A DNA stretch of 64,000 bases from Triangularia verruculosa. Lineage: Eukaryota; Ascomycota; Sordariomycetes; Sordariales; Podosporaceae. A program made the position numbers and the translations under genes. The notes beneath the pieces are model-generated. The model did no database searches. It worked only from the letters and a program-made list of their open reading frames with translations, and was not told where the DNA came from. Below, piece after piece: positions 1 through 11,700 of the stretch (its first letter is position 1; every line of letters starts with the position of its first letter). The stretch covers positions 62,001 to 126,000 of the forward strand of contig MU863922.1 in the NCBI GenBank assembly GCA_033296885.1, in the 5' to 3' direction.

Positions 1-536
1 TACTCGAAACACTATCAAATGCCGGGGAAGAGTATGCCATTGAGATAAACCTGTTTATGTACTTCTGCTAGTTCGTCATTGTCAACGACAAGGTCCATCT
101 TCGACCGGGGGCATAGAGTGATGCAACGTCCACTTCACCATCGCCCCTATGCGCCGCCTACACCTGCGGATCATCAAACCTGGAAGAAGCACTACGGCTT
201 TCTTGGACGATCACATCGACGGCGGTTTCACTACAGGCTGAAGGGAGACGTGCAGAAAACTTCTGGCACGGGAATTAAGGGATTGGTAAGCCGGCATAAC
301 GCCGGTCGGTCTCTGAGGCCGTGGCTCGTCCTGAGATCAGGAACAAGCAGGTGGACGAACGAATCGCCAAGGTATCATAAGCTGCACTACACATGGTCCG
401 TGGAGAAAAAAGGCCCTTCCATTTTGTTTCCCTCCTTCCTGGAGATCCGATGAGCCGAAACTCCCCATTCCCTTGATTTCCCTTTTTGGTCTTTTTTGAT
501 TCCGCCCAACACTAACACCGTTCAGGATGTCCACGT
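1..536. other. Left-edge intergenic stretch, no gene seen
   Basis: This is the 3' flank of the minus-strand RPL11 gene and probably includes its 3' UTR. The longest open frame, at 79-453 on the plus strand, lacks an ATG start, has no recognisable domain and does not look coding. I see no RNA gene or repeat. Confidence 0.5.
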
Positions 537-1181
537 TTAGCGGACAATGGCATCGAAGCGCTGCTTGAACCACTTCATGGTGTCATCGCGGGAGATGCGG
601 TGGCTGGCACCGACTCTGGCCTTGGCGCGGCGGCGGCGGGCAACACGCTCACCGGGGCGGGTCATGCAGCAGTAGAAGTCCATGCCGTAAATACCGATAC
701 CGGGGTCGTACTTGATGCCGAGATCGATGTGCTCGGAGATACCGAAGCCGAAGTTGCCGGTCTCGGAGAAGTTGCGCTTGCGGAGCTCGTACTCCTTGAC
801 CTTGAGGCCACGCTCGAGAATCTCCTCGGCCTTGGGGCCACGGACGGTGACATGGACAGAGATCTTTTCGTTACGGCGGATACCGAAGGTACGGACGGTG
901 TAGCGGGCCTTGCCTGGGGACGAGAGTTAACGGTCAATTCGATTTTCGAAGCTGTCAGGACAGATAACTTACTGTAGACGGGGGTCTGACCGCTCAGCTG
1001 CTCCAGCACCTTGGCAGCACGGGTAAGTCTATCACCAGACTCGCCGACTGAGATGTTCAGGACGAGCTTCTGGATGCGGAGCTCCCGCATGGGGTTCTGG
1101 GCCTTCTCAGCAGACTGGAAGCCATTTTGTTAGTATTCAGATCTTCCAAAGTGTCGATATTTCCAATCGGAGGCATACCAT
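537..1181 (-). CDS. RPL11: 60S ribosomal protein L11 (uL5 family)
   Basis: Component of the large cytosolic ribosomal subunit that contacts 5S rRNA in the central protuberance. Three exons: 1181-1179 (only the ATG), 1114-973 and 913-537, giving 173 aa, the family's usual length. The first intron follows the start codon directly (ATG then GTATGC), so the protein begins MSAEKAQNPMRELRIQ. Visible uL5 blocks are KLVLNISVGESGDRLTRA, LEQLSGQTPVYSKARYTVR, FGIRRNEKISVHVTVRGPKA and the GIYGMDFYCCMTRPG region, with a basic C-terminal half. The second intron splits the serine codon of YSKAR. The gene is divergent from SmB, about 450 bp away. An intron right after the ATG is common in fungal ribosomal protein genes. 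Identity is secure from the sequence, and the splice sites are all canonical. Confidence 0.96.
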
Positions 1182-1634
1182 GGCGGCGGTGTTGTCGTCG
1201 AAATCGGGGGACTGGGCGATTCGGCTCGTGGTTGACAATCGAGAAATTTCAAAAGTGTGAGGTTAATTTTGCTGCCACAATTTTGGACTGTGGGTGTGGG
1301 GGAGCGCCAAGAGTTCCTGCTTGCCTGCCGGGAGCCAACGCTGGTGGGCGACAACCCGTTTGTGGGTCTACCTGTGGCTTTTCCAGTGGCTGACATGCTG
1401 TGGCTCAAGCTCGTGGCGGCTGGCCAGTCGCGTGCGAAGCTGGTCTCAGCCTCGCGTTCAAATTTCAATTGGGCCTCGTCTGCCTCCAGCTAACCAACCA
1501 CCACGCGAGACTCTGAAGCCTTCCCCCAAAGCGCAGTACGAGACCGCAACAGACGATAGTTACCAGAACTTCGTCAACCCAACCCCAATTTTTGAAAACC
1601 AAAGGCTACTATCAGTAGCCACAAAGCCGCAGTC
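1182..1634. promoter_or_regulatory. Shared divergent promoter region RPL11 / SmB
   Basis: These 453 bp separate the start codons of RPL11 (leftward) and SmB (rightward), so both promoters and 5' leaders must lie here. I see no clear TATA box. The right half is A/C-rich just before the SmB start, as is usual for fungal leaders. Confidence 0.5.
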
Positions 1635-2535
1635 ATGTCGGCTTCTAACAAGCAGGGCAAGATGGTAAGTTCAGGCATCCGTCCTCCCCTCGCGACCGCT
1701 TTTACAGGCATTCGTTTGTTGACATTGACCACTAACAAGGCACATGACATCTAGGCCGGTTACGTATGTACATATCCTTTACAACCATGACAGTCGATCA
1801 GACAAGACTGACATTTGCATAGATCAATTACCGGATGCGCGTCACCTTGAATGATGGCCGCCAGATGACCGGTCAGGTACATGATGATGGCCCACGCCCC
1901 ACTCCTTTCCACTCTGCTGACTTTTGGACTAGATGCTCGCTTTCGATAAGCACATGAACCTCGTCCTCGCCGATACCGAAGAATTCCGTCGCATCAAAAG
2001 GAAGCAAAACAAGCCCTCTGCCCCCGGCGCATCCTCATCCGGCGCCCAAACCATCGAGCAGGAAGAGAAGCGTACGTTGGGCCTGACCATTGTCCGAGGA
2101 GCGCATATCGTATCCCTCTCTGTTGAGTCGCCACCCCCGGCCGACCCAAGTGCTCGCCTGGGTAAGACTGGCGGCCCCAGCACTGCCTCTGCGCTCGCGG
2201 CGGGACCTGGTGTCGCGAGACCGGCTGGCCGGGGCGCGGCTGCTCCTATCTCTCTTGCTGGCCCTGCTGCTGGTGTTGGCGGTGCGGTTCCTCCTCCGGC
2301 TTTCCCAGGTTTCCCCGGTGCTCCTGGTTTTCCTGGCGCTCCCGGCCGTGGTGCTCGTGAGTCTCCCTTCACTTCCCGGCTTTCGAGATAATTACTAATA
2401 ATATTTCCAGCCCCCCCACCAGGTTTCGGCGGCGGTTTTCCCCCTACTGGCTTCCCCGGTGCCCCAGGCTTTCCCCCTGGATTCCCTCCTGGCGGTGGTC
2501 CTCCTGGTGGTTTCAACCCTCCGCCCCGCCGCTAA
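1635..2535 (+). CDS. SMB1: Small nuclear ribonucleoprotein SmB/SmB'
   Basis: Core spliceosomal Sm protein that forms the heptameric ring on U1, U2, U4 and U5 snRNAs in the nucleus. Five exons: 1635-1664, 1755-1763, 1823-1876, 1933-2356 and 2411-2535, giving 213 aa. The Sm1 motif begins in INYRMRVTLNDGRQMTGQ and continues through AFDKHMNLVLADTEEF. The Sm2 motif is LGLTIVRGAHIVSLSVE (about residues 84-100). The C-terminal half is a Gly/Pro/Phe-rich tail with FPGAPG repeats, ending PPPRR, as expected of SmB. Exon 2 is only 9 nt and encodes Ala-Gly-Tyr. All introns have GT-AG ends and the reading frame is kept throughout. The start ATG gives the shortest leader into the conserved fold. Identity is secure, and the micro-exon rests on frame and homology. 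Confidence 0.94.
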
Positions 2536-3418
2536 TGTTTGTTTTTGGAAACCTTGTGTGAGACTACTCACCGAGATACTCAGCCATACTTTCTACGACA
2601 CTGCTAAAAACCGACTCCTGGGCACCTGTATGCGATGGGTAAATCTCGCCAAGAGAATGGAAAAGCTAGATCTTTGCCTTGATGTAATGAAAGGTTATTT
2701 TTGCTTTCGGCGGCGTTTGGGGGCTTTTTTATGAAAATACAAAGGGCCGGAAATCAGCGAATTGGTTCTTCAGAATAACGGGGAGCACAGATGCAAGATA
2801 TCTAGGCGAGGAGGACGACAATAAGACGACGGGCGAAGGAGGGCACAATGGAGATTGAGGAAAGAGAGGGAGAGAGACAGTGCATGTATTAATCACAGCG
2901 ATTATGTACATATGATGGCCTGTGAACATGGACGGGCAATGGTCTCGGTGCTACACAACCTCTTTGCTCACAGCGTCTCCTGAATATCCTCCCAAAGTCA
3001 GAGTTTCAAAAACACTGATTTCTATGTCACTACCATGTCTTGATGAACCCTTTTGTCATATTTTATCTATGAATTATTGTAAAAAGGTCCAAATGCCAGC
3101 CAATTGCTGTCTTTGACTTTTTGCAGTGACAGCTCACAGATCTTCCAGCGCACCCTGATGAATGTCCGGTGACGCAAGGTGGCGCACGGACCCTCCATAC
3201 ACTGACCGCGCATTTGCCCGCTATGTACGGTTTTTCTTCGCTGGCTGGCGGGCTGGGCGGACCTGACAGCGCTGCAGCAGCAGCAGCGGTCCCCGGAGCA
3301 TCCCCAAAGAATTATTTCCAGGATTCAGCAAGTTGCCCGAAGTCGAACTCCCGATCACTCCGACCACCACCGAACTGCACCAAAACGAAACCCATCCGAA
3401 CAAATAACACAAGAAAAA
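2536..3418. other. Intergenic, SmB 3' end to MPC1 promoter
   Basis: No gene is supported in this 883-bp stretch. It should contain the SmB 3' UTR and terminator and the MPC1 promoter. An A-rich leader with the ending caagaaaaaATGG leads into the MPC1 start. Confidence 0.5.
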
Positions 3419-4157
3419 ATGGCTGCGTTTGTCAAGGCGATCAATGCTAAGATCCGGGCTCATCCGGTGCTGGATTATGTCTGCTCTACGCGTAAGTTCT
3501 TACTTTTGTGTTTTGAGAGGGAGGACTTGGCCGGGGGATGTCCGATTACCGGCCGGGATACGGGGTTTGGGCTTGCGATGGTAGAGGGGAGGGTTCGGGT
3601 CATGGGAAGAGGTGGGAAAGGGGATTGTACAAGTTTGGGAGGGGTTTGGCAGCTGTTGTTCGTTGTTGAGGAGGGATAGAGGGAGGATGGGATTGCGCAC
3701 GCGACTTCCGATATGCTGCTTGGGCAGTGATGCTGACGATGTTTGTCAACCAAAACAGATTTCTGGGGCCCCGTCTCCAACTTTGGTATCCCCCTCGCTG
3801 CGGTGATGGATACGCAGAAGAGCCCTGAGCTGTAAGTTTGTTGTTGCTATCATCTCCTCGTGTGGGAGAAGGGAGAGGGAGAAAGAGAGCTGACCGGTGG
3901 GATTGTGACATGGTAGCATTTCCGGACCCATGACCGGTGCCCTCTGCGTCTACTCGGCGACCTTCATGCGCTTCTCCCTCGCCGTCACACCCGCCAACTA
4001 CCTCCTCTTCGCGTGCCATGCCGTCAACGAGGCGGCCCAGCTTACACAGGGGTACCGGTACCTGCAATGGCACAAGTGGGGAGGAAAGCAAGAGTTCGAG
4101 AAGCAGCAGGCGCTCGAGGGGAAGGTTGAGGCTGCTGCTACTCCTGCGGCGAGGTAG
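3419..4157 (+). CDS. MPC1: Mitochondrial pyruvate carrier subunit 1
   Basis: Inner-membrane subunit that pairs with an MPC2/MPC3-type partner to import pyruvate into the matrix. Three exons: 3419-3491, 3759-3831 and 3917-4157, giving 128 aa. The diagnostic block DYVCSTHFWGPVSNFG spans the first splice junction, with the His codon split as C|AT, and is followed by AAVMDTQKSPELISGPM and SLAVTPANYLLFACHAVNE. These are the conserved MPC helices. The C-terminus ends in a charged, Ala-rich tail typical of fungal MPC1. Intron 1 is long for this window (267 nt) and G-rich on the plus strand. Pyruvate carboxylase, which uses the same metabolite in the cytosol, is the next gene, about 4.6 kb downstream on the same strand. 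Identity is secure. Confidence 0.95.
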
Positions 4158-7100
4158 AGAAGGGGGATTTAAAGGGCGGATGGAGATTTAGGGGAACCAA
4201 AAATACATTGAGCTGCATAGGGGGGAACAGGAAATAGGGAACCAGAGGATACAAAAATGAGAAAGTGAGGGGAGCTATGAACGATATGCATTTGGTTCCT
4301 TTTTATCCTTGTCTTGCTGTTTTCTGGTTGAAAAACAGGCGGAGCACGGAACTGCAGTTGTATAAGATTGAATGGGCTTGTGGCTGTTGTATTATTCATG
4401 GGGTGTTGATTTTGAGTCTCATAGAAGAGAAACCGGGGTTGTTATGTTCGGTTTTTTTGGGAGTCGGTAGGAAAGTGAAGAGATGCTTGGTTCTTGGTAA
4501 TCTGTCTAGGAAACTGAATATGGTGAGGAGAGGAGAGGTAAGGGGGAAATATCCTGGTACACTTGTGCCCCATGTGTTTTGTGGTTGGTGGTATACCTGC
4601 TGGTTTTAAGACAGCTATAGCTGCTGGGGATCTTGTGTCCATGGTTGTCGAGCTAGGTCGGGGTCACGGGGGGTCCTCCGATGTTTCATGAATATTGACA
4701 CTGGGGGAAGATAAGATGGTACTCTGGGCTTAACACGAGCTGGTAAGCGTACCATTTGGACTGACAAGGCAACCATCCCAAAAGCGGTACTATTTCGCTT
4801 CGGGCATAATTACCACGAGCAAAGCTCAATCTGGGGAAGAGTGAGGCGGTTGCGGGCTTTAAAGATGTTACCCCGCTTCGTCTGTGGTGTTACTTACCAT
4901 GAGGTTGGTACTGGGGAAGGTGGTTTGTTGGTGATGGATGATGGTGTTCATTCCCCTGCTGCATATCTACCAGGGCTATGGCATGCTTGCTGTGGTGGGA
5001 CGCACCCTTCAGGTCGAAAAGCTTAATGAGACGATTACCTATCTACGAAATAGACCCATCAAGGTCAATGGTGTTGTGGGAATCCGAGGATGCTGTCTGG
5101 TTCTTCGGATAACCACCACACCCACTCAACTGTTGTGCCTCCATTCTAACTCGGGCTGAAGTTGTCGAGATTCGTCAGATGAATCTGCATTGCATACAAA
5201 GACACAGGATGACCGGCTGTTCCACCAGATTCTTGGCTATGTTTCCCTTTCGAACAGACAGTTCACCCCCTTCCTTGGCAGCCGGCGTTGATTTGGCCTA
5301 CGGTCGAACTATTTCTTGTGTGCCTCCAAGAAGAAAGAATTCGGCCGAGACAACACGTTGGCAACCGCGGTGTGTTGTTGGTGAATGGAGTCCAAGGACA
5401 AGATCGAGATGCCAAGATGACCCGGCCACGCAGGACCGCATCTTGCAACTCCGGCGCCGGCGGTTGCATTTTCCTTGGCAGGAGATCTGTTGCAGAAAGT
5501 CAGAAACACCCTGGCCGATCGACCGTGGGGGTGTGAAGTCAAGGTCGAGATGCATGCAAAAAAAAGGAGGGGTAAGAGGGCTGGTGGTTTGTTGCTTTCT
5601 TTGCTTTTTTCTTTTCTCGTCATGATGCAACCATCACGAAGGGCCGCAGATTCCAAAGTCAAGTGTGAGTTGCTCACCTGACACATCATGCGTTTGTGTA
5701 CGACAATGGGTCCTCATGCGGTGTACCGTAGCAGCCTTGAAGAAAATCTGGAGGAGTCAAGCTATGCCAACTGGGGACAAAACACAGAATAGGTTATGAG
5801 TCGATATCCGAGAATGAGCATGCGTTTTGATGGTGTCTATTTAGACTGTGAAGTCCAGAGTGGTTCGGCAACTCCACATTTTTATATACCGTAGCATATT
5901 TCCGTAGTGCTTAACCGACAAGAAATACTCCATAACTGCGACAAACGGCCAAGGCTTTTGTGGAAGCTTGTCGCTCCTTTGTGTGTCGAGAAGGGTTTAA
6001 ATCCCATCAATGGTTTAGAAATCTTCGTCTCGTGATATGCTCAAGTGAGAGTTTGACCACGACGCAAAGTATAGCTGAAACAGAGATACGGTAACCTTGA
6101 GGATCAACGGACACGGCAACTGCCGTGTTATAGAATCAATATTCTCAGACATACCTTCAGCCTTGGCAGCAGCCGGCTCTTGAAGATAATAGACAAGTCG
6201 ACGGGAAAGGGATACTTGGCAATTACACATGATGGAAGCGGTAGGCATCACAGCAAGCAGTTGATATGTGAATAAGAGTGAGTTGGGTGGCATACAATGG
6301 CCCATCGGCTTCCCCGGAGAGTTCCCTGTTGAGAAGGAACAGCACCTATCACCAACGCTGTTCTGCTCAAGGTGCTTATGGGAGTACCTCACCAACTTTT
6401 CGTCAGCTGACCATCATGGGTGATGCAGGGAAGCCATGAGCTTCCCCAGAATTTTTGTGCCCAGACCCCGGGGACGGTTCGGTCCACGGTACTCATGAAC
6501 GGGACAGGGTTGAACAACCTAGGTACCTAGGCACATCTCGAGACACAGGTGTTCCCAGGTCCTTGGTCGGTCAGGTCCCCGCAAAGCACAAGGAAAATAA
6601 TCTGTCAGTCTGGGGTGCCGCTGCTAGTTAGTTCGTCAAGTCCCGACATCTCGGGTACGTCATGTTGGATAGGCTCGTGGGGATCCTCTTTTGGCAAACT
6701 GATAGAGAGCTTTATCCTCGGCTAGGCGAAAACCGGGGGTAGAAGTAGCCGGTAAGAAGCCATACGCTGCCAAAGACGGTGAGAGTCGGGCTTCAAATGA
6801 GATGAAGAGCACATGATCGACTTGAACCTTTCCCGGTCTTCGGCTACGGGGAACAGTAAAGCGGCAGCAAGAAGAGGTGTTGTGCCGACTCGTTTTGGAT
6901 GGTGATCAGCGGCTTTTGCGGCGATTAGGAAAATTACCCCCCGGTGTCAGGTACCAGGTAGGCCTGGGTGGAAGCTGAGTTGGGGGTTCTGTCTATTAGC
7001 AAAAAGACTTATCATATCAGGTGCTTTATGGTTGGTTAAACAGCTGTACCCATCTCTTCCGAAGTGGGAGACTGAGGGTTTGTCCCACAGCATGCGTCAG

Positions 7101-8745
7101 GCGAATTCTGTGAGGCAATCGGTTCCAAGAACCGACATCCTCTAGCGTCACACTCTATGCATCGGTTAAGCTCACTCTATGCCACAGATAACCCTGAGGA
7201 GGTCTCTCAAAGAAGTCCCGCGCCGCCATAACCCCGACGATGTTGCAGGAGGGTACTGTTTGTTTAGCCGCCACATGCGGTCAAAATATGCAGTAATGAA
7301 GACTCCTCACGGTGAATATGACAGCTGCCGAGCGATGCTGGCAGCTAACCCCATTCAGCCACTGTTTTAGCATCTCTCGGTCTCTTCGCAAAGTGGGACA
7401 TCTCTTTTGTGGCTGGAAAAGGGGACGTTCCCCTCACCCCTGCACTAGTGATAAACTCGGCAAGGTCTTCTTCGTGGTAGACATCTGATTGGCTAGGAGC
7501 AATCTCAAGATGCTTGTCACACAAGGCTGCACCCTCCGGGAACGCAACGTTCAACAAGATTCCCATCACCCCTCCTCCACTCCAAGGCCCATTGCCAAGA
7601 TGACGGAAAGCAATGGAGATTGGGGTTTTCGTGCTTCCTGCATACTGATTGATCAATGATTGCTCTCACCTACCCTCTCTTGTCCGGTACACGAGACATG
7701 ATAGCGGACGACACAACCATGGGACCGACAACATCCCAACCCGTTTGGGGCAGGTTGATGAACGCCTCCCACGTATGCACACAAGCAACCAGCACCATCA
7801 ATCAGTTACCAATCTGCGGCTTGTCAGGTTATTATATACCTCGTCAGCCAACATCAAGAAATAGATGAGTGGATCTGAGCCGGTGGAAAGCGCACGAGAG
7901 AGAAAAAAAAAGAGTGACATACAGTCATACGCCTCCGTCCTCACCCACACGGATCACTCGGCCTGGCGTCACCAAATTGTTGAGTTGGCACCTCGGTCTG
8001 CGCTCTGAATCACCATATTAGCCCCCCCGGCTTGGCAAAAGAGAGGTTGTGAAAGCGTCGTTGACTGATCACAGAGATCCCCAGCCAGCCGTGAGGACCG
8101 AGGTGAGTGAGGCTGTTTTGCTCCATCCAGCATTTCTGGGCTATTCCTGGCAAGACAGAAATCCCCTCATATCCAGACTCGTCACTTCCCCCCCTGGCAC
8201 CACCAGTGACCTGCAGTTGCCACAACTCAACAATCCCATTCTGAATTTAAATTCCGCTCTTTTCCGCACCGTTCTCCTTTGTCGAGACGTCTCTCGAGCT
8301 GTACCTATCCTTTTGGCCGGCCATATAACGTCGTCAGGTTGCCTGCCCGAGAGACCCCTCTTATCTCGCAGTGTATTGGGACAGAGTATTCCATCAGTCA
8401 CCCTTTTTCTGCCCTGCCTCTTTGGGAAAGCGTGGCAGCGGTAAAACAGCTTCTGTCGTCGTCAAAGCAAGCTAAGGTTTAACCGGAGCTTCAGAGCTTC
8501 TAGCCCACCCAAGCAGCAGCTACTTAGCACCCCTGACCCCTACCTGTCCGCGGGTTGCCCACACACCTAACCCCACCATCGCATCTACCCCGCTGTCGGC
8601 GTCATACCTGGTCTTGCAGCGGCGCCGCCATCCCTCCCTGCTGGTCCTGAATCCTCTCTTCTCCTACTTCTTTCCTGCCCCTCCGCCCCTTTCCCCCTTT
8701 TTTCTCTTGCAATTGACCGTCGTCCTGCACGCCAATCGATTCACC
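4158..8745. other. 4.6-kb stretch without a supported gene
   Basis: I find no open frame with an ATG start, plausible composition and a recognisable domain here. The longer frames (for example 5309-5689 and 6015-6395 on the minus strand) are short, and 6015-6395 has no ATG at its start. A 14-nt perfect palindrome, CCTAGGTACCTAGG, lies at 6518-6531. The right end (from about 8500) is pyrimidine-rich and is presumably the promoter and leader of pyruvate carboxylase. A long noncoding transcript or small unannotated genes cannot be excluded. Confidence 0.45.
8661..8710 (+). promoter_or_regulatory. Pyrimidine-rich leader tract before pyruvate carboxylase
   Basis: This run is almost pure C/T (it ends in a block of Cs then Ts) and lies 35-85 nt upstream of the pyruvate carboxylase ATG. 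CT-rich tracts near transcription starts are common in strongly expressed filamentous-fungal genes. The regulatory role is inferred. Confidence 0.3.
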
Positions 8746-11700
8746 ATGGCCGCCGACAACGACAAGAAGTATGAGGACGTCTTCGAGGAGGGGGACGTCC
8801 CCAAGGAGGCCCAGACAGTGCACCGCATCCGTGCCAACTCTACCATTATGCAGCTGAACAAGATCTTGGGTTAGTTTTGACACGAGCAGCTGCAGGACGC
8901 ACCGCAGACCATACCCTTCGTGCATTGGGAGAAGCTGACATGTATTGTGTGAACTATAGTTGCCAACAGAGGTGAAATTCGTAAGTCATCCTTCCTGTTG
9001 GCGGTACTCGGGAAGCCCGCCGTTGTGACATCTTGGGTCCTTGCTGACATGTGATAGCTATTCGTGTATGTAACGATCCGTGTCCAACACCCACAAGCCG
9101 GCCCCCCTTTTGCGACAGCTACGCCGAAGAGTTGAATTTGGGATGACAAGCTTACCCACTGAATCTTTTGCACTTGACAGATCTTTAGAACGGTAGGTCA
9201 CGCCACATTTTTGAAGCAGCTTCGAAGCTAAGGGCTAACGGGGGCTTTTGTTCGCCAGGCTCACGAGCTTTCACTTCACACGATTGCTATCTTCAGGTAA
9301 GAGCCCCCGTCATATCTCGTGACCTCAAACTTCCTGTCAAGTCAAATCCATCAGGCGCTAACTTTCCACAGTTATGAGGATCGTCTATCTATGCACAGAC
9401 AGAGTATGCGCCTTTAACAGCTTTGAGCTAGCCTCACATATGCCCATGATCAAACTAACAAGACGACTACAGAGGCCGATGAGGCTTATGTCATTGGCAA
9501 GCGCGGACAGTACACACCCGTCGGCGCCTACCTCGCCAGCGATGAAATCGTCAAGATCGCTGTTGAGCACGGCGCTCAGATGATTCACCCTGGTAGGTTT
9601 GGCAGAGAGACACCTTGAGTGGCATTTATTTTAACCGTTATCGTAGGTTATGGTTTCTTGTCTGAGAATGCCGAGTTCGCTCGCAAGGTTGAGGCTGCTG
9701 GTCTTATCGTAAGTATCCACTTCAGGCCTGAGAGGGAATTTTTGTCCGCTGATAGCCTCCCTCTCTCAGTTCATCGGCCCCTCACCCGAAGTGATCGACG
9801 CCCTCGGCGACAAGGTTTCCGCCAGAAAGATTGCCATTGCTGCGAACGTGCCTGTCGTGCCAGGTACCGAAGGTGCCGTTGAGAGGTTCGAGGAGGTCAA
9901 GGCCTTCACCGACAAGTATGGCTTCCCTATCATCATCAAGGCTGCCTATGGTGGTGGTGGCCGTGGTATGCGTGTTGTGCGTGAGGAGGCTGCTCTCCAG
10001 GAATCGTTCGAGAGAGCTACTTCTGAGGCCAAGAGCGCCTTCGGAAACGGCACCGTCTTCGTCGAGCGCTTCCTCGACAAGCCCAAGCATATCGAGGTTC
10101 AGCTCCTCGGTGACAACCACGGCAACATTGTCCACTTGTACGAGCGTGATTGCTCCGTCCAGCGCAGACATCAAAAGGTCGTTGAGATTGCTCCCGCCAA
10201 GGATCTTCCTGCGAACGTCCGCGATGCCATCCTGAGCGATGCCGTCAGATTGGCCAAGTCGGTCAAGTACCGCAACGCTGGTACTGCTGAGTTCTTGGTT
10301 GACCAGCAGAACCGCTACTACTTTATCGAAATCAATCCCCGTATTCAAGTCGAGCACACCATCACCGAGGAAATCACGGGTATTGATATCGTTGCCGCTC
10401 AGATCCAGATTGCCGCTGGTGCTACCCTTGAGCAGCTCGGCCTCACCCAGGACCGCATCTCCACTCGCGGTTTCGCCATCCAGTGCCGTATCACCACTGA
10501 GGACCCGGCCAAGAACTTCCAGCCCGACACGGGCAAGATCGAGGTGTACCGCTCCGCTGGCGGTAACGGTGTACGTCTCGATGGTGGTAACGGCTTTGCT
10601 GGCGCTGTCATTACTCCTTACTATGACAGCATGCTTGTCAAGGTGTCGTGCCACGGCTCAACATACGAAATTGCCCGCCGCAAGGTTCTCCGTGCTCTTA
10701 TCGAGTTCCGCATTCGCGGTGTCAAGACCAACATTCCATTCTTGGCTTCCCTTCTTACTCACCCGACATTCATTGATGGCAACTGCTGGACGACTTTTAT
10801 TGATGATACCCCGTCCCTGTTTGACCTCGTCGGCAGTCAGAACCGTGCCCAGAAGCTTCTGGCCTATCTTGGTGATCTGGCCGTCAACGGTAGCAGTATC
10901 AAGGGCCAAATTGGCGAGCCCAAGTTCAAGGGCGACATCATTATTCCCCAGCTCTTGGACGATGCTGGCAAGAAGCTCGATGTGTCCTCGCCTTCGCAAA
11001 AGGGCTGGCGTAACATTATCGTCGAGCAAGGTCCCAAGGCTTTTGCCAAGGCCGTTCGCAACTACAAGGGCTGCTTGCTCATGGATACTACCTGGCGTGA
11101 TGCCCATCAGTCTCTCCTCGCGACTCGTGTCCGCACGGTCGATCTCTTGAACATCGCCAAGGAGACCAGCCATGCCCTCTCCAACCTGTACGCTCTGGAA
11201 TGCTGGGGTGGCGCTACCTTCGATGTTGCCTTCCGCTTCTTGTACGAGGATCCTTGGGATCGTCTCCGCAAGATGCGCAAGCTGATCCCCAACATTCCCT
11301 TCCAAATGTTGCTGCGTGGCGCCAACGGTGTTGCTTATGCTTCGCTCCCCGACAACGCTATCGATCACTTCGTCAAGCAGGCCAAGGACAACGGTGTGGA
11401 TATCTTCCGTGTGTTCGACGCTCTCAACGACATCAACCAGCTCGAGGTTGGTATCAAGGCTGTCCAGAAGGCCGGTGGTGTTTGCGAGGGTACCGTCTGC
11501 TACAGCGGTGACATGCTTAACCCCAAGAAGAAGTACTCTCTCGACTACTACGTCGATCTTGTTGACAAGCTCGTTGCCCTCGACATTGACGTTCTTGGCA
11601 TCAAGGACATGGCTGGTGTTCTCAAGCCCCATGCCGCCACCATTTTGATCGGCACCATTCGCAAGAAGTACCCCGATCTTCCCATCCACGTCCACACTCA

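Noticed and set aside
6015..6395. 126-codon minus frame in the 4.6-kb gap
   Set aside because: It starts at TTG, not ATG, and has no domain or conserved-looking segment.
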